From Stereocaulon alpinum (taxonomy: Eukaryota; Ascomycota; Lecanoromycetes; Lecanorales; Stereocaulaceae), in contig JAEUBA010000060.1 in NCBI GenBank assembly GCA_018257865.1, positions 1 through 64,000 on the forward strand: DNA of 64,000 nt, given 5' to 3'. Both the position numbers and the translations under genes were made by a program. Positions 12,830 through 23,859 of the stretch are shown here, piece by piece. The notes below the pieces were generated by a model. The model worked only from the letters and a program-made list of their open reading frames with translations. It ran no database searches and was not told where the DNA came from. The first letter of the stretch is position 1, and the number at the start of each line of letters is the position of its first letter.

Positions 12830-13215
12830 CTATTAGATTGATAGTCTCGTTCCGAACTTTTTCGTCTACCGCGAATCCGCGATCGATTCCGCTGCGTGTA
12901 ATAATAATAGTAGTCCGTTATCTCTAGAAAGTCTTGATGAATTAGATAACGTCGGAAGCTACTAGCTTTTAGAATATATATAATCTTTAAAGTAACCGTC
13001 GCTCTTGTACCGTACTAGGTATTTTAATCCGCCGAAGACGTACTGTATAAGGCGTTAGTAGGATACTAAATTTTTTACGTCCGCTTCCTAACTTGTATAT
13101 GCTTCTAGAAACGTATAGCCGTATCCGCGGACGCCTTTAATCGGCCCCGTTGGTGAATTTTCCTTTCGAACTAGGAATATCGTGTATCCGACCACTTCAA
13201 TGTGAGCATTCCCTC
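12830..13215 (-). pseudogene. RIP-degraded fragment of a fungal gene family often labelled geranylgeranyl pyrophosphate synthetase
   Basis: Minus-strand translation between about 13211 and 12960 gives an open stretch including KENSPTGPIKGVRGYGYTF, then LEAYTS and a YVFGGLKYLVRYKSDGYF-like segment. This follows the pattern of a widespread Pezizomycotina family (GYGHxFExAYT ... RxxxYxFGGLxxxVRxExDGY) that many databases call GGPP synthetase without enzymatic support. Stops appear further on. The composition (many TpA) shows RIP here too, just outside the gypsy LTR, so this is either a duplicated copy or a victim of RIP spreading from the transposon. Recognition is from memory of the family, hence the moderate confidence. 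Confidence 0.4.
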
Positions 13216-13904
13216 GCATGGTAGAGCTACTAGGTAGACTGTAAACCCTCATAGTATAAGCAAAAGGGTCTATGAGTGGTTAGGTTTTATGGATGGGTCA
13301 CCATGTCCTCCAGGGATAAAGAGAAGCACAGGTAGGGTGCAACATACAGTACCTAGGCAGGCGGAGGATAGCTGCCTCTAAAGGAGAAACGCTTAGTAAG
13401 CCCCGTGGGACTGTGGGAAAACGTTTCAAGCGGTCGATCGCCAAAACAACATGAATGGAACAAAATGTAACCCGGCCTCACCCCTCATCGGGTCTTTGGT
13501 GAGCGCCACCACCTGTGTGATCGCCGCGTTGGCTGCACCCCTTGGCTGTGAGCTGCTGTCTGATACCCACTCCCTTAGCTCTATCCGATCTCAATTCAGT
13601 AGATCTTTCGGGTGTAGGGGATCGGCAGTGATAAGGCGACGGCCTGGCACAGCCCCTTCCTTCGTGCATATCTAAGATACTAAGAGAACGGTGACGATGA
13701 AAAGGATATAACACTTCTTGAGCAGCTTTCCTACCACATTCGACAATTTTCAGCTCACTGATGGAGCAGCTCTGTCTCTCTCGTTCGAGAATCAAGTCTA
13801 ACATAAGGGGTGTGCGCCCTTGGCGTTGAGCACGCGCCCTCGGTTGGGGTAACATCCACTCAAGTGCCACTCACACCCCTCGACTGATACCACCCATTCA
13901 AGCA
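13216..13904. other. Intergenic, no gene recognised
   Basis: Base composition returns to normal here. Short ORFs at 13451-13675 (+) and 13478-13870 (-) overlap each other and show no domain. This is probably the promoter region of the membrane protein gene that follows. Confidence 0.5.
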
Positions 13905-15071
13905 ATGAATACCACGACTATCCACGGTTGGGTCCCCGAACCGGATGGTCGAGGGACCTGGTCCATCCTCTGGAGCAGTCTCATAACCATTTCAGCCTGC
14001 ACCTGGTCTGCTTTGCATCTCAATGTCCCAAAGCCGCAACACAGTTGGTCATCTCTCATCGTCCGCAAAGTTCTGTGGATGCTGGCCGCCGCGATCGCGC
14101 CGGAATATATCCTCTGGACCGCGGCGAACGGTTACTTCCGAGCGCGAAAAACATTACGCTATCTCACACTCAAGCAGAAACAGCAAGATTGGACCATGAG
14201 CCACCTGTTATTTGCTTTCGCGGGTGGCTTCTGGGTGCGGACACGGAGCGGGGTGGAGTCGGAATGCCCGCCCAAACGGCTACAGGACTTCATCATCAGT
14301 AGTAGCATTGAGGGTCCCCCAATATCACAGGAGGAATTGAAAAGTCGTTCCAAGGCGGACTGGGCGGTCAAGCTGCTTGCTGTGATTCAAATCTTTTGGT
14401 TTCTGATCCAGACTCTCGCCCGAGCCACTCAACATTACCAGATCGCGAGTCTCGAAATACTGACCGTCGCTCTCGTCTTCTGCTCCATCTTCATCTACGC
14501 CTTCTCCTTCCAGAAACCACAGGATGTGGAATTCCCAGTCTTCATTGAAATACCCGACGCCGTGCACGACATTGCGGAACCGAATTTGGCACCGGGGTCA
14601 AACGAATCCGGCACTATGCTTCACAACATGGCCCCTGCACAGCCAGAGAACTCGACCAAGGAAGAGGACTTCGACCCGGATACAGCAGGTAGACTCCCTC
14701 TAAGAGTACTCATGCTCTTGGGCTGCGTATTCGGAGCCATCCATTGTCTAGCCTGGAACTCGCCGTTCCCGACCCCTCAAGAAAGACTAGCCTGGCGCAT
14801 CTGTTCAGCGGCAACGGTAGCAATACCTGGCCTGATCTTCTTTGCGCTGACATGGTTCGTCCTCGTCATCGTCTGCATCGGGCTTTTCTGTGATGAGGGA
14901 GCTTTCTTCACGAGTAGCCTTGTTCAGGTCATTGGCTTTTCGATCGCACTTGCGTATGTGCTTGGGAGGATCACGCTGGTCATCTTGGCCTTCATTGGAC
15001 TTCGAGCTCTGCCGGCTGATGTCTTTCGAACTGTGGATTGGACTAAGTATTTTCCGCATTTTACTAATTGA
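13905..15071 (+). CDS. Multi-pass membrane protein of a fungal family of unknown function
   Basis: A single exon of 388 residues, uninterrupted. It has hydrophobic spans near residues 20-40, 47-65, about 97-110, 150-172, 180-200, 265-285, 300-330 and 335-370, consistent with an integral membrane protein. A central segment (KSRSKADWAVKLLAVIQIFW, then LIQTLARA and FQKPQDVEFP about 45 residues later) is the hallmark of a very common, uncharacterised Asco/Basidiomycota family in which a K-S-K-x-D motif precedes paired helices and a KPxDV motif. A variable acidic loop of about 45 residues separates this from the C-terminal helices. ATG at 13905 is the first in frame. No transport or enzymatic role is known. 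It is the first intact gene after the transposon block. Confidence 0.75.
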   Translation: MNTTTIHGWVPEPDGRGTWSILWSSLITISACTWSALHLNVPKPQHSWSSLIVRKVLWMLAAAIAPEYILWTAANGYFRARKTLRYLTLKQKQQDWTMSHLLFAFAGGFWVRTRSGVESECPPKRLQDFIISSSIEGPPISQEELKSRSKADWAVKLLAVIQIFWFLIQTLARATQHYQIASLEILTVALVFCSIFIYAFSFQKPQDVEFPVFIEIPDAVHDIAEPNLAPGSNESGTMLHNMAPAQPENSTKEEDFDPDTAGRLPLRVLMLLGCVFGAIHCLAWNSPFPTPQERLAWRICSAATVAIPGLIFFALTWFVLVIVCIGLFCDEGAFFTSSLVQVIGFSIALAYVLGRITLVILAFIGLRALPADVFRTVDWTKYFPHFTN

Positions 15072-16072
15072 GGTCGTGATGGTTCCTTTGTCTTGATGGA
15101 CGATTTGGGCATGTGGCGGCTAAATGTATTGTGAAAAACGCCTCGGAGGCAAATGCAAATTGTGGACTGTACCTCAAGACACCGTTAGTCCACTTCTTCC
15201 GCTTCGTCCGACACTATGAACGTCGACACGTGCCCACAAATGACCTACTCAAGGTCTCATATGTGACAGTCCCAATGCTCGGAAGTTTAGGATCGTCTCT
15301 ATGCAAGGAAAATTCAGGATTCTCCTTCCAAGCATCCTCCAACAAAGATACAGAACCTACAACAGTACTTTCTGTGGGTATGTACTGGGGATAGAATGTC
15401 TGTAAAAGAGTCTAATAGCTTCAGATGCATACTATGACCAGCATCTGAAATCTCGTGTCCGTGCCCTTTGCCTATTTGGCCATTGCAAGTCATCACAGTC
15501 TTAGCATCAAGTCATCACGTTCATGTCCCAAGCGGAATCATTAGGGGGATGGGGAGGGGGCCTGTTCTCTTCGATAGTCTATTTCGAAGTCTATTGCTCG
15601 CATCTATTTATTTGAAGGCATGGCGATTGGGTGAGTTGGAGGGACAGGGGAAATGGAGCCTCCTTATATCTCCCACCCAGGTCGGGTGCTGCCTCATCCT
15701 TAAGGTACTTTAGGGGTGCGTATAGGTTCCATTGCTCAGCCGGCGCGCTCGCTAAAGCGGCAGGTTCCGGGCCAGCTCGGAGGGAGGGAGGGTACTGCCC
15801 TGCCAAGACTTTCCCCCCTCTCCATGCTTGAAACATTTCATACTTCCCGCGCATGCGACTGGACTCGTACGTCCAACAGCCATCTTTCCTTTGGTTGTTT
15901 GGCTGCTTTCCTTCCGTCTCTCCTGTATCAGCATACTTATACATAAAGCTGTCTACTACAATACCCGGTCCCCGTCATACTCCCTCCACGCGGAGCTGGA
16001 TCTCTGTCGTCCACAGCAGCAACGCCCCTGACCACCTACGACCACTCGAACGATCCCTTCTGCCCGCCCAGT
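15072..16072. other. Long intergenic region, no gene recognised
   Basis: Only short overlapping ORFs on both strands, none with a domain or plausible splice structure. The last 200 bp is pyrimidine-rich on the plus strand, as is common upstream of fungal start codons, and probably holds the promoter of the GT25 gene. Confidence 0.5.
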
Positions 16073-17597
16073 ATGGGCGCCCATGACGACCCCGAATACG
16101 CTAGAATCTCATTACGCTCGCCTCGATCATCTCCCTACCGGTTCATCAATCGAGGCATTGGCGAAGTGCGTCGCCGCTTCATCTTCTTCTCCACTTCCGC
16201 CTTTCTCCTTATTACGTTCCTTGTCGGACTGCGGCGGCAGGAACAGGTCAAAGGATGGGTCGACTACAGCCGTCAAACCCCACATTCCGAGGTGCCAGCA
16301 TCAATCAAGACGGCGTTGGAGGGTTCGAATTTGCCGCCTACGAGTGAAGAGAAGCCAATGCGGAAGGTCAGACCTGCAGGAGGGAATACAGGACCAGTAC
16401 TGGGAAGTGGGATCGGGCTGAGAAGTTTGAGCAAGCATAGCTTGAGTCAGCTTAGGAATAAAACATTGGGAGTATGTGCTTGGAACAGGTGGTGGGCAAG
16501 GGAGAATATGCTGACGAAGTTCAGTTCGGGAATATATATTTGGTGAACATGGAGAGTAGGAGTGATAAGCTCGATGCTTTCAGATTGACCGCTTCTTTGA
16601 CCGGGTTCAATTTTGAAGTGCAGCCAGCCATTGACGGAGCCACTGTCTCGAACAGGTCGCTCTCTGCCGTGAGTGGGGATTATCTAGACATCAATCGTTG
16701 ATGCTAAAAGGGGTATAGGAATGGACGCCCGGACCTCTCCGCGATGGCCAAGTAGGCTGCTGGCGCTCTCACATGGCCATGGCAAACAAGTGAATACACC
16801 GTACGACCTTGGGGCTGCAATATCACTGACCATCTTACATAATAATCGAGTGCCGTCTCGCCACCGCCCTAATAATGGAAGACGACGCAGATTGGGATAT
16901 ATCCTTCCGCTCCCAACTCGAACTCTTCGCCCTCGGCACCCAAACCCTCCTCGAAACACCCAAGCACAAAGCCCCCGTCTTCCCCTACGGCGACGACTGG
17001 GACCTGATCTGGCTCGGTCACTGCGCCTCCCAACCCAAAGACAACGACTACCGCCGCTTCCTAATCCGAAACGACCCGACCGTCACGCCCCCTTCTCACC
17101 GCGTGAACTTCGGGCCCGTACGCGACATGTCCCCCTACGATAACTCAACCCGCATCGTTTACTTCAGCAAAGGCGCAATCTGCACCTACGCCTACGGCCT
17201 CTCCTACCACGGCGCCCAAAAGCTGCTAAAATGGATGAGCATGGACGTCTACAACAAAGCCATGGATTTCGGTCTGCACGACATGTGCAGCAAGCCCAAA
17301 CGAGGCTTCAAAGGCATATCCGTCTTTCCGCAGATCGTGGCCGATCACAAGGGTGCGGGGTGGGGTATCAAGTATACTGATATTGGGCCTGGAGGGACGG
17401 AGACGCATGCGAAGGGGTATTCGTATAATGTTGTGCATAGTTCGCGGTTGAATGCGGATGCGTTGATTGATGGGCGCTTGGAGGATGTGGTTAGTCAGTG
17501 GCCGGAGGATACGCCCGTGTTGACGGGGCCGGTTGTGACGGAGCTTCGGGATGAGCCGACGAATAATACGCCTGATGCTACTGATGGGGAGGAGTAG
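16073..17597 (+). CDS. Glycosyltransferase family 25 (LPS-type) protein, type II membrane
   Basis: Four exons: 16073-16471, 16525-16668, 16719-16789 and 16841-17597, giving 456 residues. The first two introns are canonical (GTATGT...TTCAG with a CTGAC branch; GTGAGT...TATAG). An N-terminal anchor (SAFLLITFLVGL, about residues 43-54) precedes the luminal domain. GT25 landmarks in order: FGNIYLVNMESRSDKLDAF (the IxxINLxxRxDRR-like start), VGCWRSHMAM, then LATALIMEDDADW with the acidic metal/sugar-binding motif, and GAQKLLKWM. Family members transfer sugars from nucleotide donors in the secretory pathway; the acceptor is unknown here. Oddity: keeping the conserved ECRLATALIMEDD in frame requires intron 3 to be 16790-16840, which ends in AT instead of AG (see findings). 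If that intron is not spliced the protein is truncated. Confidence 0.8.
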
Positions 17598-18301
17598 GAG
17601 GTGGTTCGAAGAGGAGACGGTGCATGGGTTATGGCAAGAGGTGATGAGGTCTGTTTATATGGGAGGTCGGTGTTTGGTTGGGAATCTGTGAGATACTGCA
17701 AAGCAATCTGGGGTTTCGGAGGGGGCCATGTGGTCCACGGGTGACAGATCCGGCTGAGTATGGGTGCATATGATTGTGCTTTTGTGAGATATTATGACTG
17801 GGAGATATGGCTAATATCTGGCACTGAAACGCTGTACAAATACTGCATAGCTCATATACATAATGGGAAGATACTACATACGACAGGCAGATATCGGAGG
17901 CTGGCGGTCTTTTCTGGGGCTGATTGGCATGGTACAGGCTTCAATGAAAGGAAGTTGTCTCCAATCTAGCCACTGAGTCAGTTGACTTACATCTCGGCGA
18001 GGTTAATGGCTCGTCTGGTCTTGAGCCAACGGATACGTGCTCTCTCCAAGTCTCGGCGCACCTTCCTATCTAGTGCAACGGCAGTAACCGCTGTTGCACG
18101 GATCCCTGTGTCTTTGGAGAACGAGACGGTCGTAGTGAATGTCAATAATCAAGCATCTCCTCAAATCTTCACCGCCCAAGTGTTACAGCCTCTTTCTCTT
18201 GCCCATCTACCGAGCGCACCATGCCACCTGGGATCCTTACGAGAATGCGCTGTCCGGCAACATAATTGAACACTGCCTCACGATAAAGCTGTGACGCCGC
18301 C
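17598..18301. other. Intergenic, no gene recognised
   Basis: Two plus-strand ORFs of 69 and 95 codons (17760-17969, 17982-18269) show no domain. The second has a basic N-terminus that could mimic a targeting signal, but nothing supports it as a gene. Confidence 0.4.
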
Positions 18302-21164
18302 ATGTCGAACCTCTCCTCCCTCCTCAACCCCGCTCCAAGCACACAAGAAGCTCCAGCTACTAAACCCTCACAGCCGGCGCCATTGAACCTCGACGGACAA
18401 GACCATAGATCTTCAGGATACCAGCCGGGCTATGGGAGCGCGCAAAGTCCAATCCGACGCGCTTCCATCACCTCGCCAGGTCTGGAGGCTCTCGCTGCAG
18501 CTGCGAGCAGTACTGCGCCATTGGCGTCGCCAACTCAGCGGAACTCATTATCACATCAATTTCCTTACCAGCAAGGTCAGGGACAATATACAACGCGACC
18601 GGGATCAAGCGGTGCATTTGCAGGCGACGCGTTTGGATCTATACCTCAGAATCTGTCTGGCTTGCAACAGTATCACCATGTGTCTGGGAGCGAGAGAAGA
18701 ACCTCAGCCTCAGAGATCACGGACGAGCCTCCTAGAATGCTAGCGCCGTTGATGCAGTCGCCGCCAAGTCATGATGAAGCTTCCAGGGCGGGCGCGACCG
18801 GCCCAGTGGTAATTCAAAGACTCGAAACGAATAATGAACCTCCACTTCCAGAACAAACCACCTTTCACTCCCAAGATCACCCCTCAACTTCTCAAATTCG
18901 TCAGCCCTCACCAGCTACTCTACCTACATTATCCGCCGACTCCATACCACCTTCGCAAGAACAAGTCCAAGTGAAAGCTGAGCTCACAGACACCCCGCCT
19001 CATGCCGACATGAAAGTCAAAAACGCCTCCAACGTTCCTGAGGCTCAAGTGAACGATGCCAGTCACCGCTCTCCTTCACCAGGCCACCCTCTCAGAAATG
19101 TCACCAACACTTCATCTACCTCAGGTACGACAAAAGCGGAAGATGCAGCAGCTACAACGCTCAAGCCAAAACCAGCTCCTAGAAAGCGTCCGGCGCCCAA
19201 GAAAGGCATGGCAAGCAAACCAGCGGCCAAGAAACGAAAGCTGGAGACTGGGAGTGGAAATGGCACACCCTCAGGTCAGCGGACAGGCACACCAGCTACA
19301 CGCCGCGCAAGTGGTACTCCAGCGCCCAAGAACCGAAAGCAGACTTCCGCGACACCAACGCGCAGTTCCTCTGTCGCAATTGGGGTTGAAGAGGACGAGG
19401 ATGACGATGCGGACAATGAGCTCTTCTGCGTTTGTCGAGGACCAGATGATCACAGTATGATGATAGGATGCGACGGGCCTTCTGAGGACTGGTTTCACAC
19501 GAGATGCGTTGAAATGAATGCCGAGAAGGTGGAGCTGATCTTCAAGTGGTACTGTACGTCAGACTTCTTCCACCACGCTTTGCATGTACACAGGAGCCAT
19601 CACTGACTCAATTGCATGATAGGTCCCAACTGCGCAGCCCTCGGCCATGACACCCTCTGGAAACGCATGTGCCGCCTCCCCAGCGGCATGAAACCCGCCC
19701 GCGCCGACGCAAACCCCAAATCAAAATACTGCTCTCACGAACACGGCCTCGAATTCAATGCGAAAACAGATCTTCCCCAACAGCACTTCTCAGACTACAA
19801 AGACAGGGCCAACGCCAGGGAACAGGCCGAAGAGAAACAGGAAAGACAACTATACAGACAACAATGGCAATGAGGGTGATCTTGGTGTCTCCGAAGAAGA
19901 AGAATACACTGAGAACCGCGGCGGAGTGCTAAGACCGGAAGAACTGAAGGCATTAGCAGACGGCGTCAAAAACGTGCAAGAATTCCGAAGCTTAGGCAAC
20001 GGCCCGCTAAGTCCACCCAAGACCGCCAGCCCGGACGGCCACGGTCAAGGCGCCGATCCAGACCAAGACCCCAGCACCGCGAAGATCAAAGACCTCATAG
20101 CCTACACCCCCGAAGAGACAGCCGCACTCGACGCCATCGCCCACAAGCGACACGACCTCAACGCCCGCAAAGCCATGCTCGGCGACCGTGACAAATTGAT
20201 CGCCATGGTCGTCGCGAGGGGGAAAGCCACTGCCGCCGAGCTGAGGGAGAAAGACAAGAGCGTCAAGGATATATGCGGGTACGACGCCCGTCTCGTATAG
20301 AGCGATTACGAGTCCAACAATTGGCGGGCGAGCGAGGAGGGGAGACTGGCTTTGGAGAGTGGGGTCTTGCGCGCTTCCACCTCGTCATCGGCAGCGGGTG
20401 CCCAGGCGGGTCCTGCTGCCGCAGAGCAAATGCAAGTGGACTCGTCCGCTTTGAATGGCACCAAGGAGGGAGAATCGGCGGGAGACGAGGTGGAGATCGG
20501 CCCCGGCGTGTACAAGAAAAAGCGGTGTGAGCGGCATAAGGCGTGGGTGAAGTTGCAGCAGCAGGATAGTGCTATGGAGAAGGAGCAGGTGCGGCTTGGG
20601 TTGAAGGGGTTGGATGGGGAGGAGAAGGTTTGGCGGGAACGGGCGCTGGTGAGGGTTTTGGAGGATAAGGGTGTTGATGGGGAAGGGGATGGAGGGGAGG
20701 CTAGAGGGGGTGGGGGTGTGGATGGTGTTGGGGATGGTGTTAGTGGTGGTGGTGGTGGTGGTGAAAATGGAGGTCGTGGTGGCGGTGACGCCGAGAACGG
20801 TATTGGAAATGCAGACGCAGAGGCAGCTGCCGCAATGGACGCGATCCCTACCCGTGAGGAAGCCACAGCTACGAACCAACAGAGTAGTCACGAACCTCGC
20901 AACCCGGATGAGGAGGACGCCATGCATCTAGACCGCACTGAGTCTGCCCTGTTGAGCGAACCCACTACGGACGATGTTGATGGCACTGGTCATGAAGGGA
21001 GTGGGAAGATGGATGGGCTTGTGGCTAGTGGTACCGCCGATGGAGATGGCGATGGCGCTGTGGGTGCTGTTGCTGGGGAAGCGGGCGATGTTGCGGAGGG
21101 TGAGAAGGGTAAGGATGGTGCAGAGGGCGGAGATGGGGCGGATGCTATCATGGCTGACAATTAA
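18302..21164 (+). pseudogene. spp1: PHD-finger protein like Spp1/Cps40 (COMPASS Set1 complex), disrupted
   Basis: ATG at 18302 has a strong context (GCCGCCATG). Exon 1 (18302-19553) encodes a long Ser/Pro-rich, basic N-terminus and a PHD finger (FCVCRGPDDHSMMIGCDGP, then WFHTRCVEM). A 69-nt intron (19554-19622, GTACGT...GATAG) splits the finger at its WYC-PNC end. The rest matches Spp1 homologs: YCSHEHG, RGGVLRPEELKALADGVKNV, ELREKDKSVKDICGYDARL, then KKKRCERHKAWVKLQQQD. Spp1 reads H3K4me3 and supports Set1 methylation. Two lesions break it. One extra base at about 19757 shifts the frame between HGLEF and MRKQ. An in-frame TAG at 20298-20300 follows GYDARLV, where relatives have Trp. The C-terminus from about 20660 is low-complexity Gly/Asp/Ala-rich. 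It may be a true pseudogene or contain assembly errors. Confidence 0.7.
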
Positions 21165-22244
21165 GATACATTAGCTCACCGAACCATAATGCATGGGGTT
21201 GCCACAATGGTGCCGGCTGGCTAGCTCGGGAGAATGGCCGGTGGATGTCGTATCTGGCTGGTGTGGAGGAATATAGATGGGTGAGAGGTAGTTGAGAGAG
21301 CTGATTGCATAGCTAGCTGGCGATGAATGATATACAGATGCCAGTGAGTCTGGCTTGAGATTCATAGAGAGAGCTTTTGCCGATATGATCCTGGGTTTGG
21401 TGTTTTTGATCATTTTGATGGTGTTGTTCCTGTTGATGGTGTCGTTAGATGTGATTTCCTTGGGAGTACGTCTTGGTGAGGTTGGCTCTACTCAATGCTG
21501 TAGCTGGGTTGTATGATAGACGCCTGTGATATAGGGACGACAAGGCGATGTTTGAGCTGGAGATGTACATAAACCCATACTGGACGCTTCCATACACACG
21601 CACTCGTTCCACTAACGCTGCACACTCTACCCATCCTATATTAACGAACCCTTCTCACCCGCCGGCAATCAACGAAAAGGGAGCGAAGAGGGAACAGAGG
21701 GGGAGCAGCGAGGGAGCATAGGAGAGCAGTGAGGGAGCAGAAGGACGAAATAGTTCATAGCGCGGGAGCAAAGCGGTGTTATCCTAGGAGAATTCTATAT
21801 ATATATTATATACACCCCGAACTTAGGATTCGAAATTGCCGTTCCGGGACGGGAAAGGGAGCAGGGCCGCTTTAGAGGGAGCAGCGAGGGAGCAGGGGGG
21901 AGCAGCGAGGGAGCAAGGGGGAGCAGCGAGGGAGCAAGGGGGAGCAGCGAGGGAGCAAGGGGGAGCAAGGGGGAGCACTATGGGGCAGTGCAGGGGCGCA
22001 GCAGATGGGAGCCTGAAATGGATCCCCTGGCCTTCGGCTTGAGCTGCCCTCATTGTTCTCAATACCTTAAGCCCCGCCTGCTGCCTAGACTTCGCCACGT
22101 TCGTAGAATCCTTCGAGAGTTGAAGCAATCGGGGGATTTCCAGCGAGGCTCCCGTAATGGATTAGCCGTTCTGCCCTGCCAAGCCATCCTCAGTAGGCAG
22201 AACCAACTTAACTTCCTTGCGCAACCACAATTCCGTTATGAGCC
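21165..22244. other. Intergenic with purine-rich repeats
   Basis: No gene. The plus strand becomes strongly purine-rich from 21670. GGGAGCA units occur at 21680-21745 and again as a tandem array at 21875-21985, separated by an AT-rich patch at 21795-21815. Confidence 0.5.
21875..21985 (+). repeat. 21-bp tandem repeat (GGGGGAGCAGCGAGGGAGCAA)
   Basis: About four to five near-identical copies of a 21-bp unit, ending in shorter GGGAGCAA pieces. The unit is a multiple of 3, so it makes a spurious repeated ORF (REQGGAA) on the plus strand. It is best read as a minisatellite. Confidence 0.8.
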
Positions 22245-23859
22245 ATGCGATCACAGTATGAACGCGCGACCGCCTTCCAATATGCAGAATTCAATGCGCC
22301 TGCTCTTTGCCGCTTGGTCAGCAGTCTACGCGGAGGGCAACGTTGCTTTTGTGACACTTCTCAGATACCAGCATGTGGTAGCTTCAACTGGACAATCCTA
22401 ATTTCGTTCCATGACGGGGTGGAGTGGGTACTCCGCTCCCCACGAGACGATGGTGCAATCAAGTCGGATGAAACGAACCTCTCGCTGTTGGCTAGTGAAG
22501 CCGCTACTCTTATGTACATCAGGGCCAATAGTACTATCCCGGTTCCTGAAGTCTTTGCATACAGGTAGACCATTCTCCTCATTCGATTTTGGAGCCGGCT
22601 GATGATCAGATAGTTGTTCTAGAGACAACGATATCGGTATCCCTTATATCCTCATGAGTAAAGCTCACGGCTCGCCTCTACAGCGCACATGGAAGGACTC
22701 AGAGAAAGATGAGCCCAAGATGTCCCAAGAAAAAAAGATAAAAATTATGTTCCAGCTGGGAGTCATCATATGGCAACTATCTCGACTTTGTTTCGATGAG
22801 GCTGGGTCACTCTTTGAGGAAGACGGGGAATTTCAAATCAGAACCTGTCTATCCCGTGGCCTGCTACTACATGAACGGCAATCACTGGAAGATATCAATC
22901 GTGGACCTTTCAAATCCGAGAAGCACTATTACGAGGCTCATGTCTCGGCATTCTTGGAACATGTGAAATATCTTCAATTAGGTCATCACTGCTTCTTTGC
23001 GCCTATTCCCGCGCGAAGCGAGTACAACGACTATGCTGGATTTCGGAAAGCGTCAGATTGGTGGAGTGACTTCGTTACTGTGCAGTCCAAGATTGATAGT
23101 TCAGAAAATAGGTCCGACTATGTCATTGCTGGCGAGGTGCTCTCGGAAATAATTACAAGGCGGATGAACGATATATCAAACACCCTTTTAAACGACCGCC
23201 AATACCGGTTCTCGATCCATCATCCTGACTTTAGCGTCGATAATATTTTTATTGACGAAGATTTCAACATCACATGCATAATTGACTGGGCATTCTGTTC
23301 TTCTGTGCCTTTATCTATACTCCTTACCGCCCCCGGTCTACCGCAATCACGACATGAAGTTGATGTATCACTTTTGCCCGCGTTTGAAAATGGGTTTCGA
23401 TCCGCACTTCAAGAGACTACATCACGCGAAAATATCGAAAATGAGATGGCATTATTTCGGACATTGAGCTGTAGTCGTCAGACTTGGCTACTCTCTCGTA
23501 TTTTGAACTTTGATTCCACTACGGATTATCATCTCTTCACAGCCCTCTGGGATTCTATTGGAAATCATGATCAAGATATCTCGGAATTCTTTTGTTCAAG
23601 GCAGTCGTCGCAGCAGTATATATCACTATACAACGAATTAAAAGAAGATGACCAGACAACGGAGCAAGTAGCTAGAGTGGAGAGGGAATACTTCCGTGAC
23701 GAGGTATGGCGACTGGCAATTGCAAGAAAGCTGACTTTGGTATCTCAGTGGTCTTTGCGATACCATCAATCATTGGCTCACGGGATCAGAGGCAATGGAA
23801 ATATCTTTGTTGCGGACAAGAAATTATGGGCGTGGATTGACAACTGTCTGAAGCCCTGA
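22245..23859 (+). CDS. Aminoglycoside-phosphotransferase-fold (APH/choline-kinase-like) protein
   Basis: Two exons (22245-22564, 22614-23859) and a 49-nt intron GTAGAC...GATAG give 521 residues. This is the large fungal phosphotransferase family with a protein-kinase-like fold. The N-lobe shows SFNWTILISFHDGVEWVLR (glycine loop and beta strands), EAATLMYIRANSTIPVPEVF and, across the splice, NDIGIPYILMSKA. The C-lobe carries the catalytic FSIHHPDFSVDNIFID (HxD...N pattern) and the metal-binding IDWAF. These proteins phosphorylate small-molecule hydroxyls; the substrates of the fungal members are unknown, and there is no reason to call it drug resistance. No in-frame stop is seen, in contrast to most genes further right. 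Confidence 0.8.

Noticed and set aside
1..13200. AT-rich block read as a centromere
   Set aside because: Readable gypsy domains, LTRs and target duplications account for nearly all of it; no independent centromere evidence.
20306..20927. Minus-strand Pro/Ser/Thr-rich ORFs of 180-186 codons
   Set aside because: Shadows of the Gly/Asp-rich C-terminus of the Spp1-like gene, which has clear homology on the plus strand.
22245..23859. Antibiotic resistance gene
   Set aside because: The APH fold is very common in fungi with unknown small-molecule substrates; nothing indicates aminoglycoside modification.
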